Shown piece after piece: positions 52,735 through 60,935 of a stretch of 60,935 nucleotides of DNA (positions are counted from its first letter, which is position 1; each line of letters opens with the position of its first letter). The DNA comes from Hyphomonas sp. (GTDB taxonomy: Bacteria; Pseudomonadota; Alphaproteobacteria; Caulobacterales; Hyphomonadaceae). The notes beneath the pieces are model-generated. The model had not been told where the DNA came from and ran no database searches. It was given only the letters and a program-made list of their open reading frames with translations. Made by a program: the position numbers and the translations under genes. Location: NCBI RefSeq assembly GCF_016125515.1, contig NZ_WGLO01000017.1, positions 1-60,935 on the forward strand. The letters are read 5' to 3'.

Positions 52735-53940
52735 ATGCGCGAGGCCGTCATTGTTTCTACAGCCCGGACGGGCATGCCGAAGGCTGTCAAAGGCAGCTTC
52801 AACAACACTCATCCCATCGCCTTTACCGGTCACGCGCTGAAAGCGGCGATCGCGCGCGCAGGGATCGACCCAGGTGAAGTCGAAGATGTGGTGCTCGGCT
52901 CCGGCATGCCGGAGGGCGCAACCGGTTTCAACATCGCGCGCAACGCCGCAATCAAGGCGGGCTGCCCGGTGACGACCTCCGGCGTGACCGTCAACCGCTA
53001 TTGCTCCTCCGGTCTCCAGGCGATTGCGATGGCCGCCGGGCGCATCATCAATGAAGGCGACACCATCGTCGCAGGTGGCGGCGTCGAGTCGATCTCGATG
53101 GTGCAGCTCTCCGGCAAGATGAACATGACGGGCGCCGTCGAAGAGACCCTCTTCGCAGACAAGCCGTCGCTCTGGATGCCGATGATCGAGACCGCCGAAA
53201 TTGTTGCGCAGCGCTATGGCATCTCCCGGGAAGCTCAGGACAGATACGCGCTCCAGTCCCAGCAGCGCACAGCAGCCGGCCAGCGTGAGGGCAAGTTTGC
53301 GGACGAAATTGTTCCGATGGATGTCGTCTGGAAACGTCCGAACAAGGAAACAGGCGAGCCCGAACTCATCAATGTCCGGGTTGAACGGGACGAGTGCAAC
53401 CGCCCTGAGACGACACTCGACTCGCTTGCAACACTGAGCCCTGTCCTTCGCAGCGGCATGGTCGTGAAGGAAGGCAAATACGTCACAGCGGGCAATGCCT
53501 CCCAGCAGTCCGACGGCGCCAGCGTCTGTATTCTCGTGGAGGGCAAGGAAGCCGAACGCAGGGGCCTCAAACCGCTGGGCATCTTCCGCGGCTTTGCCGT
53601 TGCCGGCTGCGAGCCAGACGAAATGGGGATCGGTCCCGTTTATGCAGTCCCCAAACTCCTCAAGCGCGCCGGCCTCAAAGTCTCCGACATCGGCGTCTGG
53701 GAGCTCAACGAGGCCTTTGCCAGCCAATGCCTCTATTGCCGCGACGAACTCGGCATCGATCCGGCAAAATACAACATCAATGGCGGGGCGATCTCGATCG
53801 GCCATCCCTATGGTATGACGGGATCGCGCTCGACCGGGCACGCGCTGATCGAAGCGAAACGCCGGGGAGAAAAATATGTGGTTGTCACCATGTGTGTCGG
53901 CGCCGGTATGGGCGCGGCCGGCCTGTTCGAGGTAGCCTGA
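52735..53940 (+). CDS. Acetyl-CoA acyltransferase (thiolase)
   Basis: This 401-residue thiolase performs the last cleavage step of beta-oxidation. The nucleophile is Cys in [12 protein letters not shown] (about residue 91), with the second-site motifs [19 protein letters not shown] and [14 protein letters not shown] at the C-terminus. It opens the five-gene operon thiolase-hydratase-MaoC-SDR-MFS, under site 4. Fatty acid, terpenoid or steroid side chain substrates are all possible. Confidence 0.95.
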   Translation: MREAVIVSTARTGMPKAVKGSFNNTHPIAFTGHALKAAIARAGIDPGEVEDVVLGSGMPEGATGFNIARNAAIKAGCPVTTSGVTVNRYCSSGLQAIAMAAGRIINEGDTIVAGGGVESISMVQLSGKMNMTGAVEETLFADKPSLWMPMIETAEIVAQRYGISREAQDRYALQSQQRTAAGQREGKFADEIVPMDVVWKRPNKETGEPELINVRVERDECNRPETTLDSLATLSPVLRSGMVVKEGKYVTAGNASQQSDGASVCILVEGKEAERRGLKPLGIFRGFAVAGCEPDEMGIGPVYAVPKLLKRAGLKVSDIGVWELNEAFASQCLYCRDELGIDPAKYNINGGAISIGHPYGMTGSRSTGHALIEAKRRGEKYVVVTMCVGAGMGAAGLFEVA

Positions 53941-54755
53941 TGTCCGACTACGAACATCTCATCGTCGAGGAGGCAGACGGCATTGTTACCGTCCGCCTCA
54001 ACCGCGAACCGGAGCGCAATGCGCTGAACCGGAAACTGATGGCAGAGCTGACCGAGTTCGCGAGAGCCTACCGCACGGCGCCGCATGTGCGTGCCATCAT
54101 CCTGCGCGGCGCAGATACGTTCTTCTCCGCTGGCGCCGACCTCGGCAGCTTTGGAGAGGACCGCGGCCAGAAGCCGGAAAGCTCCGAAAGGCCAGGGCTC
54201 ATGGTGCTGCGCGAAGCGGTGCTCGCGGGCCCTGACATGTGCAAGGCATGGGAAGAAATCGAGCCCGTCACGATCGCCGCGATCGAAGGCTACTGTGTTG
54301 GCGGCGCCGCTGCACTTGTCCTCTGCTGCGACTTCAGGATCGCCGGCGAGGGCGCCATGATGCGACTTCCGGAAGTCCCCCTCGGCATCAATATGAGTTG
54401 GCGCACCCTGCCGCGCCTTGCAACGATTGCCGGGCCGTCGCGCGCCAAGCGGTTCACGATGTTTGGCGAGCCCACGAAGGCAGACACTTTGCACGCCTGG
54501 GGCATGGTGGATGAACTCGCCCCCTCTGGCGGCGCCTATGCCGAAGCTTTCGCCTGGGCGCAGAAGCTCGCCGCGCTACCGCCCATTCCGGTGCGCATGA
54601 CCAAGGAAGCGATCAATGCGGCGGCCAATGCGCTGCATCATGCCTCGACCTTCATGGACCGCGATCAGTACCTGCTGACTTTCCTGTCAGAGGATTTCCA
54701 GGAAGGGGTCAAAGCCTTCTTTGAAAAGCGCAAACCAGACTTCAAGGGGAAGTGA
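53940..54755 (+). CDS. Enoyl-CoA hydratase/isomerase family protein
   Basis: This 271-residue crotonase-family protein ([30 protein letters not shown]...) has the oxyanion segments ADTFFSAGADLGSF and AIEGYCVGGAAALVLCCDFRIAGEGAMMRLPEVPLGI. The start ATG shares one base with the thiolase stop (TGATG). Expected to hydrate an enoyl-CoA intermediate, but isomerase or hydrolase members share the fold. Confidence 0.92.
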   Translation: MSDYEHLIVEEADGIVTVRLNREPERNALNRKLMAELTEFARAYRTAPHVRAIILRGADTFFSAGADLGSFGEDRGQKPESSERPGLMVLREAVLAGPDMCKAWEEIEPVTIAAIEGYCVGGAAALVLCCDFRIAGEGAMMRLPEVPLGINMSWRTLPRLATIAGPSRAKRFTMFGEPTKADTLHAWGMVDELAPSGGAYAEAFAWAQKLAALPPIPVRMTKEAINAAANALHHASTFMDRDQYLLTFLSEDFQEGVKAFFEKRKPDFKGK

Positions 54756-54759
54756 TCTC

Positions 54760-55224
54760 ATGACCGTCAAACTTCATACAGTGGACGAAATCCGCGCGAA
54801 GATCGGTACTGAAATCGGCGTGTCCGACTGGATGATGATCGATCAGGACATGATCAACCGCTTTGCCGACCTGACCGATGATCACCAGTTCATCCACATC
54901 GATCCGGAGGCTGCCGCCAAAACGCCTTTCGGCGGCACGATTGCCCACGGGTTCCTCGTCCTCTCGATGCTTGCCAGTATGGGAAAGGCGGCAAGCTTTG
55001 CGATGCAGGGCATCTACATGGGGGTCAATTACGGGTTCGACAAAGTGCGCATCATGGCGCCGGTGCGGTCCGGCAAGCGGATCCGCGGACGTTTCGCGCT
55101 GAAGGACATGGTCGAGCGCTCGCCCGGCCAGTGGATGGCAACACTCGACTGCACGATAGAAATCGAAGGCGAGGACAAGCCGGCCGTCAAGGCCGAGTGG
55201 CTTTCCTTGCAGTTTGTAAAATAA
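54760..55224 (+). CDS. MaoC family dehydratase
   Basis: This 154-residue single hot-dog domain protein has the hydratase motif FADLTDDHQFIHIDPEAAAKTPFGGTIAHGFLVLSML (catalytic Asp/His as in R-specific enoyl-CoA hydratase). Start 54760 is used because the longer frame reads into the hydratase gene. Paired with the following HSD17B4-like SDR it may handle (R)-3-hydroxyacyl-CoA chemistry. Confidence 0.92.
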   Translation: MTVKLHTVDEIRAKIGTEIGVSDWMMIDQDMINRFADLTDDHQFIHIDPEAAAKTPFGGTIAHGFLVLSMLASMGKAASFAMQGIYMGVNYGFDKVRIMAPVRSGKRIRGRFALKDMVERSPGQWMATLDCTIEIEGEDKPAVKAEWLSLQFVK

Positions 55225-55242
55225 TCAGGAGACGGAATTATC

Positions 55243-56178
55243 ATGTCGATTCGATTTGACGGGCGTGTCGCCATCGTCACGGGCGCAGGCGCCGGGCTCG
55301 GCCGGGCTCACGCTCTGGAACTCGGCCGCCGCGGCGCAAAAGTCGTCGTCAATGACTTTGGCGGCGGGGTGGACGGAACCGGCGGCTCCTCTGGCCCTGC
55401 TGAGAAAGTCGCGGAGGAAATCCGCGCCGCCGGCGGGCAGGCGATCTCGAACGGCGCCGATATCACGAACCGAGAGCAGGTTGAGAACATGGTTGCCGGC
55501 GCCCTGGAAGAATGGGGCAGGGTGGATATCCTGATCAACAATGCCGGCATCCTGCGTGATGCGAGCTTCGCCAAGATGACGATCGCGGATTTCCAGAAGG
55601 TGATGGATGTCCACCTGATGGGCTCTGTCATCTGCACCAAGGCGGTCTGGGGACACATGCGCGACGCAGGCTATGGCCGTATCCTGATGACGACCTCCTC
55701 GTCCGGGCTTTACGGCAACTTCGGGCAATCGAACTACGGCGCCGCGAAGATGGCGCTCATCGGGCTGATGAACACGCTGCAGATCGAAGGCGAAAAGAAC
55801 AACATACGCATCAACGCCCTCGGGCCAGGTGCAGCAACCCGCATGACGGAAAGCCTGCTGCCTGCGCCGATCGTCGCCCTGATGACCCCGGAATCGGTCA
55901 CACCCGCTGCGATCTACCTCGTCAGTGAAGATGCACCGCGCCGCACCATCCTGAATGCGACTGCCGGCGGTTATTCGCACACCATCATTCACGAAACCGA
56001 TGGCATCTATCTCGGCCCGGCAGACCAGTCCGCCGAGAACATCGCTGCGCGCTTCGGCGAGATCTCGGATGAGGCAGGCCAGTCAGCCTATGCCAATGGC
56101 GGGCAGCAGGTGACCAAGTTCATCACAAAGGCCGCACAAGCTGCCGGGGTTTCGCTCGCGCCGAAGGCGACCGGATAG
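55243..56178 (+). CDS. SDR, (3R)-hydroxyacyl-CoA dehydrogenase-like (HSD17B4 type)
   Basis: This 311-residue SDR resembles the dehydrogenase part of multifunctional enzyme type 2. It has TGAGAGLG, the long insert NDFGGGVDGTGGSSGPAEKVAEEI typical of this type, NNAG, Ser in TTSSSGLYGNFGQSNYGAAK (YxxxK). The C-terminal extension (YSHTIIHETDGIYLGP onward) is retained without the hydratase and SCP2 domains of the eukaryotic protein. Works with MaoC and thiolase. Confidence 0.93.
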   Translation: MSIRFDGRVAIVTGAGAGLGRAHALELGRRGAKVVVNDFGGGVDGTGGSSGPAEKVAEEIRAAGGQAISNGADITNREQVENMVAGALEEWGRVDILINNAGILRDASFAKMTIADFQKVMDVHLMGSVICTKAVWGHMRDAGYGRILMTTSSSGLYGNFGQSNYGAAKMALIGLMNTLQIEGEKNNIRINALGPGAATRMTESLLPAPIVALMTPESVTPAAIYLVSEDAPRRTILNATAGGYSHTIIHETDGIYLGPADQSAENIAARFGEISDEAGQSAYANGGQQVTKFITKAAQAAGVSLAPKATG

Positions 56179-56179
56179 G

Positions 56180-57496
56180 ATGTCGAAAGGCATCACGACC
56201 GTCTCTATCCCGCCGGCAAGCCTGCCGGTCACCGGATGGGCCCGCCGCTGGGCAATGGTCCTGATTTTCCTGATTGCCGTAGTCAATTATGCAGACCGCT
56301 GGATCTTCTCGGTCCTGATCGAACCCATCAAGGCCGAGTTCGGCCTGTCCGACACGATGGTCGGCCTGCTCACCGGGCCCGCCTTCGCGATATTCTACGC
56401 ACTCGTCGGTATCCCGCTGGCCCGGATCGCCGACAGCTGGAACCGGCGCGTACTGATCTCTGCCTGCGTCTCCTTATGGAGCCTCATGACGGTGATGTGC
56501 GGGATGGCGGGTAATATTGTTCAGCTCTTCCTGTTCAGGGTGGGTGTCGGCGTCGGCGAAGCCGGCGCCACACCGCCGTCCCACTCGCTGATTGCGGATT
56601 ATTATCCGCCGGCTGAACGAACCGGCGCGCTGTCAGTGTTCAATCTGGGCCCTGTCATCGGCTCACTGGTCGCGGGCATCGGCGGAAGCGTCCTCGTCGC
56701 GCTGATTGGCTGGCGCGAGACCCTGATCTGGATGGGGCTGCCCGGCATTGTGATCGGTCTTCTTGCCTATATCTTCCTCAAGGAACCACGCAGCGCGCCA
56801 GTCATGCCGTATCTCTCGCGATTGTGGCCTGACATGATGTCAGCGCTCAAGCCGGCGCTTCGCAAACCGGCCTTTGTACACCTCCTGATCGGGTTCACGC
56901 TGAACGGGTTCCTGCTCTACGGCGCGTTCATCTGGACGCTGCCTTTTGCGATGCGCCACTACGATATTTCGGTCGAAGAGCTTCCATCGATCGCAGTGCC
57001 GATGTCACTGATCCAGGCCGCGATGGGGCTGATCGCTATTCCACTGAGCGGCTGGCTCGGCAATCGTCTGATACGGCGGGACATCAGATGGCTTTGCTGG
57101 ATCTGCACTCTTGCGCTGCTGATCAGTTTTCCATTTTACCTGCTCAAATTCTCGACCGACAACTTCCAGCACTTTCTTATACTCGCGGGTATTTCGCACC
57201 TGGTGCTTCTGCTGCTGGCTTCGCCGGCCTATGCAGCGATACACCTCGTCATCGATGCGGGCCACCGGGCGATGGTGATGGCGTTCATTCTGCTCGTATC
57301 TAACCTTGTGGGAATGGGCGCAGGGCCTGTGTTGACAGGTCTGCTGTCCGATACGCTTCAGCCTGTCTTCGGTGACGCGGCGCTCCAAGCGGCGATCATT
57401 GCGCTCCTGTTTCTGATGCCCTGGGCGGCACTACATTTTTTTCGGGCAGCACGGTTCTTGAGGCGAGATATGATTGAACTTGAATCAGCGCAGTGA
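56180..57496 (+). CDS. MFS transporter (spinster-like)
   Basis: This 438-residue major facilitator protein has about twelve membrane helices. The motif LVGIPLARIADSWNRR between helices 2 and 3 and VGVGEAGATPPSHSLIADYYPPAERTGAL resemble spinster-type members. It starts one base after the SDR stop and ends the thiolase operon. Likely inner membrane uptake of the substrate after TonB-receptor passage, inferred from co-location. Confidence 0.93.
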   Translation: MSKGITTVSIPPASLPVTGWARRWAMVLIFLIAVVNYADRWIFSVLIEPIKAEFGLSDTMVGLLTGPAFAIFYALVGIPLARIADSWNRRVLISACVSLWSLMTVMCGMAGNIVQLFLFRVGVGVGEAGATPPSHSLIADYYPPAERTGALSVFNLGPVIGSLVAGIGGSVLVALIGWRETLIWMGLPGIVIGLLAYIFLKEPRSAPVMPYLSRLWPDMMSALKPALRKPAFVHLLIGFTLNGFLLYGAFIWTLPFAMRHYDISVEELPSIAVPMSLIQAAMGLIAIPLSGWLGNRLIRRDIRWLCWICTLALLISFPFYLLKFSTDNFQHFLILAGISHLVLLLLASPAYAAIHLVIDAGHRAMVMAFILLVSNLVGMGAGPVLTGLLSDTLQPVFGDAALQAAIIALLFLMPWAALHFFRAARFLRRDMIELESAQ

Positions 57497-57589
57497 AGGC
57501 GGGTTGAGCCAACATAAGGCCGGTTGCGAACAGGCAAACTGCGGGAAAAATGACCTAACTCGTAATGCCTTGATTTTATTGTAAAAAAT

Positions 57590-57722
57590 GGTGCCCGGGG
57601 CGGAATCGCGAGCGAGCTTAGCATGTTGTTTTTTATTGAAAATACAAACTGTTGGCATCGGTCGGTGCCATGAATTCTGCCAAGAGGCGGATTACGCAAA
57701 AGGTTCGATTCCGAAATCCACA
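57590..57722 (+). repeat. Structured non-coding direct repeat, copy B
   Basis: This 133-bp segment is similar to 32419-32550 in the same orientation. The hairpin arms CTGTTGGCA and TGCCAAGAG carry one mismatch. Its first 25 bases, read on the minus strand, end CCCCGGGCACCA and resemble a tRNA T-arm/acceptor 3' end, as found at att sites, but the rest is not a tRNA. It lies in the 361-bp gene-free gap between the MFS gene and the PIN-like gene. The remainder of the gap shows no gene. Confidence 0.85.
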
Positions 57723-57857
57723 GGAAACTGGAATTGAGAGTTCATTTCGCGTCTTAATTTGCGTATGGAGCGCCTGACGCAATGGACTGCACCGTGATCG
57801 GACGAGATTGAACCGGCAAGAAGTCCTGCGTCGCCGAGTTCCTGCTGATCAATTGGT

Positions 57858-58790
57858 TTAGAGGTCGTGGATCGAGGTCAGAAGGATTGTGCCATAGCGT
57901 TCGTCCAGTCGGGCTTGCCGCGTCAAGTTCACAAACTGCTTCTCAGCGATCATCACATCCGCGAATGGCAGCACAGTGATGAACGCCATCATGTCGCGCA
58001 GGTCGTTCTCCGACACAGCCCGGTCCTGATCTTCGAGGCGGACCACCAGCTCCCTTTCTGTGTTCAAGACGGGAACATCAACCACGATGCTGCGCACCAG
58101 CGATGATCCAATGTCGATGGCCATCGACCACTTCAGCCCGAGGCTTCGGGCTATCGCGAGGATGAAATCAAATTCGTCGATGATGAGCCGGGCGCCGTAG
58201 GCGCGCTTTCTTATCGCGAGGGGCTGACCAGACACAAGCGCACGCCGTGCCTCAATCCTCTCAATGAGTTCAGCGGAGCTCGCACTGTAGCGACGTACAG
58301 TCTCTTGCCGGACGTTGTCGTCGGCGGAAGCGAGGTAGTCGAGGAGTGCGTGGGCGGGATCTTCCCGAATGTACGCGATAACGCTCGCCGCTATCTCGAA
58401 GCCATAGTTTTGAGGCGAGTAGTCACCCGCTCCTTCGAACCACAAATCGGACAAGAACCAGTGGTCGATCGGATCTGGTTGCAGAATTCCGAGCTTCTTC
58501 GCGAGATAACCTGCCAAGGTCTCAGTTAAAATTCGTCGCCGTCCGCGAAATACTGTTCCGCCACTGATCAGCGACTGCACCTGCGCAATGTTCAATCGTC
58601 GGCTAGGATCGTTGATCTTCGAGGTCTCGTAGATGTTAGAGAAGCTGAGCGGTACGGCAATTGAACCGGTCCGGACCATGCCAACTATCCGGGTCAGTGC
58701 GGCATGCTCGTCCTTGTAGCGCTCCTTGTCCCACGCCCCCTTGGCGAGTACTATCCAAGCGTTCTGATCGAGATAGACGAGGCGTGCCAT
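57858..58790 (-). CDS. PIN-like domain protein, probable defence nuclease
   Basis: This 310-residue protein begins MARLVYLDQNAWIVLAKGAWDKERY, the Y/V-L-D-x-N pattern of PIN-like nuclease domains (Asp8), and ends DMMAFITVLPFADVMIAEKQFVNLTRQARLDERYGTILLTSIHDL, which places a second acid as in PIN folds. The middle part is mostly helical without recognised motifs. AAGGGCG precedes the start. It lies next to an AbiE pair, so a defence or toxin role is likely but unproven. Confidence 0.6.
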   Translation of the reverse strand: MARLVYLDQNAWIVLAKGAWDKERYKDEHAALTRIVGMVRTGSIAVPLSFSNIYETSKINDPSRRLNIAQVQSLISGGTVFRGRRRILTETLAGYLAKKLGILQPDPIDHWFLSDLWFEGAGDYSPQNYGFEIAASVIAYIREDPAHALLDYLASADDNVRQETVRRYSASSAELIERIEARRALVSGQPLAIRKRAYGARLIIDEFDFILAIARSLGLKWSMAIDIGSSLVRSIVVDVPVLNTERELVVRLEDQDRAVSENDLRDMMAFITVLPFADVMIAEKQFVNLTRQARLDERYGTILLTSIHDL

Positions 58791-58911
58791 TTCGCCCTTA
58801 TCTCTGATGGTCTGCGCGCAGTCGAGCGTTTGCTGGCGAGCCGGCGTGGCCCAGCTGAGGTAAGTGCGGGCTGCTAAAGATGAGCTCTGGCTTAGTGGGA
58901 AATTTCAGAAA

Positions 58912-59844
58912 CTATGCCGGTTTTTCGGAAGTTTTCCAGGGACCGAGCGGCGTCCATAAGCAACTAAACTTGGTTTTTGATCGAGCTGCTGTGGCAGCCG
59001 GCAGTACAAATTCAGCAATCGTCTCAATCGTCGAAGCGAGGTTTCCGACTTCCAGAGAAAGGGCTTCACGCCGTGTGAAAGCGTTCCACTGTTCTTGCTT
59101 TGCCCGGTCGCCGAAGAACAGTTTGCTAAGGCCGTTCGGCACGCCTTCGGGCAACGGTGTTGCGCGGCGCTCAAATGTGGCCGCAATTGCTGCCGAGAGG
59201 ATTTGTCCATCAAACTCGAAGAGCGCGGCCAACACAGCGAGGTCATAGAAATCTTTCATCCTGCTATTCGCAATCCCGAGCGACACAATTGCTTCAAATT
59301 TTTCAGCGACAACCGTCTCGCGTGGATAAGTGAGAACTGTTGGCGTTTCCATTCCCAGCAGGGACGGGAAGTCTGCTTTTACCGGAGCAGGGGTCACGGC
59401 ATCGCCGAAGCCAATGTCTGCCTGGATCGGAATACGTGTTTTGCCCAGATTTGCTGTCGTTGTGACCCTTGCGCCTCCATAGCGCTGCTCTTCCCGAATT
59501 ACCTCAACTTTCAGTGAATGCTGATCAAATATTAGTCCGTCGTCGGATACTTCGGTGCCGCAGATTTCTTTGAACGTACTGACAATCGCTGCTGCATCGG
59601 AAGCACCGGAGCCCAGCAGATCCAGATCCCGCGTCGGCCGCGTTGGGTCATCATGCCATAGGGCGAATAGCATCGCGCCTTTCAGGATGAATGTGTCGCT
59701 GTGCTTCGACATGCTTATCCTAAGCAGCAAGCGCTCCAGCGCATAACGCCGCAACAGCAATTCCATATCAAGCTGCATTTCGCGTGCCTGATTGCGCAAG
59801 CGTGCGCTGATCGATGCTGGCAGGTTCGTTGGCTTATCCTTCAT
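58912..59844 (-). CDS. AbiEii nucleotidyltransferase toxin
   Basis: This 310-residue AbiEii-type nucleotidyltransferase carries ILKGAMLFALW...RPTRDLDLLG (nucleotide-binding and metal Asp residues, about residue 55-75), IPIQADIGFGDAV, and YPRETVVAEKFEAIVSLGIANSRMKDFYDL. AbiEii toxins modify nucleotides/tRNA and give abortive infection. It overlaps the AbiEi gene by 11 bp, the normal antitoxin-toxin arrangement. Confidence 0.92.
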   Translation of the reverse strand: MKDKPTNLPASISARLRNQAREMQLDMELLLRRYALERLLLRISMSKHSDTFILKGAMLFALWHDDPTRPTRDLDLLGSGASDAAAIVSTFKEICGTEVSDDGLIFDQHSLKVEVIREEQRYGGARVTTTANLGKTRIPIQADIGFGDAVTPAPVKADFPSLLGMETPTVLTYPRETVVAEKFEAIVSLGIANSRMKDFYDLAVLAALFEFDGQILSAAIAATFERRATPLPEGVPNGLSKLFFGDRAKQEQWNAFTRREALSLEVGNLASTIETIAEFVLPAATAARSKTKFSCLWTPLGPWKTSEKPA

Positions 59845-60457
59845 CGGCGGCCGTTGTCACAATGTAGGGTTGCAACACGCTCCATATTCGAAGTGCCTTG
59901 GCGTATTCTGCTATGGAATCTGGGCTGGCCTTGCGCTTGCGGATGGCCACCCTCAGTGCTTCAAGTGCAACGTCGAGCCCCACTGTATTGCGATATCGAA
60001 AACAATCGACCACGCTTTTGGCCGGATCAAAAATCCGCACGGCGACGCCGTCAATCCGATGGCTCTCTATCCCTCGTTCAAAAGCTTTTTCCCCAAACCT
60101 CACAATCCGGACCTTCGGATAGTGCAGTTGTGGTTTCCGGTCGCTTTCCCCGATAGCTACCCAGACCCGGTTTGAAGTCTGCAGTGTTATGTCATGATAT
60201 TGAAGTGCAGATATCAGGCAGATCACACCTCTGGGCACGCGTTTGGTGACTGTCGCGAGGGTGTGCGTCAGTTCGAATTCTGTTTCTGCAAGCTCGTAGA
60301 GTCCTCTCGCCGGACGGACAAGCTCTCCGGCATTGACCAACCGGCTTAGCGTGGGCTGGCTTATGCCTTCGGCCATCAGTTCGGACAGACGCATGATCCC
60401 TTTGCGCTTCAGAAGCGAGATTGTTTTTTCTCTTTGAGTTCGGTTCAGCTCTGTCAT
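59834..60457 (-). CDS. AbiEi antitoxin/repressor
   Basis: This 207-residue protein has an N-terminal winged helix (TQREKTISLLKRKGIMRLSELMAEGISQPTLSRLVNAGELVRPARGLYEL) and the C-terminal AbiEi domain with RGVICLISALQYHDITLQTSNRVWVAIG and DPAKSVVDCFRYRNTVGLDVALEALR. It neutralises AbiEii and represses its own promoter. No ribosome site precedes the ATG at 60457; a -35 (TTTACA) and -10 (TGTAAC) lie so close that the mRNA may be leaderless. Confidence 0.92.
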   Translation of the reverse strand: MTELNRTQREKTISLLKRKGIMRLSELMAEGISQPTLSRLVNAGELVRPARGLYELAETEFELTHTLATVTKRVPRGVICLISALQYHDITLQTSNRVWVAIGESDRKPQLHYPKVRIVRFGEKAFERGIESHRIDGVAVRIFDPAKSVVDCFRYRNTVGLDVALEALRVAIRKRKASPDSIAEYAKALRIWSVLQPYIVTTAADEG

Positions 60458-60506
60458 GTTACAAAACGTCTGGGATTGGATGTAAATTCAGACGTTTTGT
60501 AACATG
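60455..60506. promoter_or_regulatory. Perfect 18-bp inverted repeat at the abiE promoter
   Basis: Arms CATGTTACAAAACGTCTG (60455-60472) and its exact reverse complement (60489-60506) are separated by 16 bp. The inner arm covers the AbiEi start codon and the predicted -10. AbiEi proteins are known to bind inverted repeats in their promoter, so this is the likely autoregulatory operator. Confidence 0.88.
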
Positions 60507-60797
60507 ATCTGATCAGGCTTGGAATGAAATTCCGACGCTGGCGTCCGCTTTCGCCAGAAGAGGGATGGTGAGTTCAGATACCGCCAAGGTCCAATTTCAG
60601 CTCCACCTGACACGCCTTCTCGCCGGATCTCGAAGCCTCGCTCGAACGAGGCCGTTTAAATCGCGGCCTCACTCCGAAAGGGAGGCGAGGGCCGATTATG
60701 CAAGCCCTTTTCAGCGAAATCGGCAACCGCCAGTAGCGAGCGCCTCGCCACTACATGCGGCGATGTGCGACAGATTCACCACTATATGTGGACAAAC
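60507..60797. other. Intergenic region, no gene seen
   Basis: About 290 bp between the abiE operator and the IS21-like end. Small GC hairpins are visible (CCTCGCTCGAACGAGG near 60640) but no supported gene. Confidence 0.5.
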
Positions 60798-60935
60798 TGT
60801 CAATCGGCGCGCAAAATTGACCCCCTATCGGCGTGCAAAATTGACCCCACCTGCGCGGTGGTAGCTGGCCCAGGCCGGTGCAACTTTTCAAACGAGTGGA
60901 ACCGGCCTGGGCCAGCGGGCGGCAAGGCGCTCAGG
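60798..60935 (+). mobile_element. Left end of a second IS21-like insertion sequence
   Basis: From TGTCAATCGG at 60798, two near-identical 22-bp repeats (60803-60824 and 60827-60848, one mismatch, core GCAAAATTGACCCC) are spaced 24 bp apart, the arrangement of IS21-family termini. A perfect 16-bp inverted repeat follows, GCTGGCCCAGGCCGGT at 60864-60879 and its complement at 60901-60916. The transposase genes would lie beyond the window edge. It differs in sequence from the IS at the left edge. Confidence 0.6.

Noticed and set aside
57590..57722. tRNA gene in repeat copy B
   Set aside because: Only the 3' part resembles a T-arm/acceptor end; no anticodon arm or matching 5' acceptor strand.
1..60935. 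CRISPR array or rRNA genes
   Set aside because: No regularly spaced repeat array and no rRNA-like sequence seen; the only short spaced repeats are the IS21-like end repeats.

Overview
The window reads as chromosomal DNA of a GC-rich alphaproteobacterium close to the Caulobacter/Hyphomonas group. The evidence is a popZ gene beside valS and a TolC-type gene, an imuA-imuB-dnaE2 cassette behind an alphaproteobacterial LexA box (GTTC-N7-GTTC), a FixL/FixJ pair next to a complete cbb3 oxidase cluster, and a TonB receptor with several CoA-linked degradation enzymes. The two window ends carry the termini of two different IS21-like elements, so the window may be a contig broken at insertion sequences.

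Layout. 1-140: end of an IS21-like element that has run into ccoS. 117-8013 (minus): ccoNOQP and ccoGHIS, the structural and assembly genes of the high-affinity cbb3 cytochrome c oxidase. 8156-10701 (plus): a small membrane protein, a haem-PAS FixL kinase, FixJ and a lone receiver protein, divergent from the oxidase they probably control. 10711-16206 (minus): dnaE2, imuB, imuA (SOS mutagenesis). 16392-22087: an alpha/beta hydrolase-flavin reductase fusion, a second hydrolase, an alkylsulfatase-like lipoprotein, and two proteins of unknown role. 22155-29602 (minus): ilvD, valS, popZ, tolC-like, pcm-like. 29752-30193: tRNA-Cys and tRNA-Asn with a strong hairpin terminator between them. 30224-32283 (minus): feoB, feoA under a Fur-like box.

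32419-57722: accessory segment bounded by two directly repeated copies of a 132-133 bp structured non-coding sequence. It starts with damaged or orphan toxin-antitoxin genes (vapBC with a nonsense codon in the antitoxin and loss of a catalytic Asp in the toxin, an orphan HigA-like regulator, an intact hipBA). A 21.5 kb degradation cluster follows: TonB receptor and MFS transporter (uptake), two acyl-CoA synthetases, thiolase, enoyl-CoA hydratase, MaoC dehydratase, two SDRs, phytanoyl-CoA-type oxygenase, CocE-type hydrolase, epoxide-hydrolase-like protein, cupin dioxygenase, zinc alcohol dehydrogenase, di-iron-type hydrolase, epimerase, and two TetR regulators. Four promoter regions in this cluster share the dyad ACTGAAC-N4-GTWYAGT, which implies one regulon. 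I regard this as the most interesting part of the window. The substrate cannot be read from the sequence; the enzymes suggest a hydrophobic cyclic or aromatic ketone, ester or terpenoid/steroid-like compound.

57858-60506 (minus): a small defence island with a PIN-like protein and an AbiEi/AbiEii pair whose promoter carries a perfect 18-bp inverted repeat. 60798-60935: start of the second IS21-like element.
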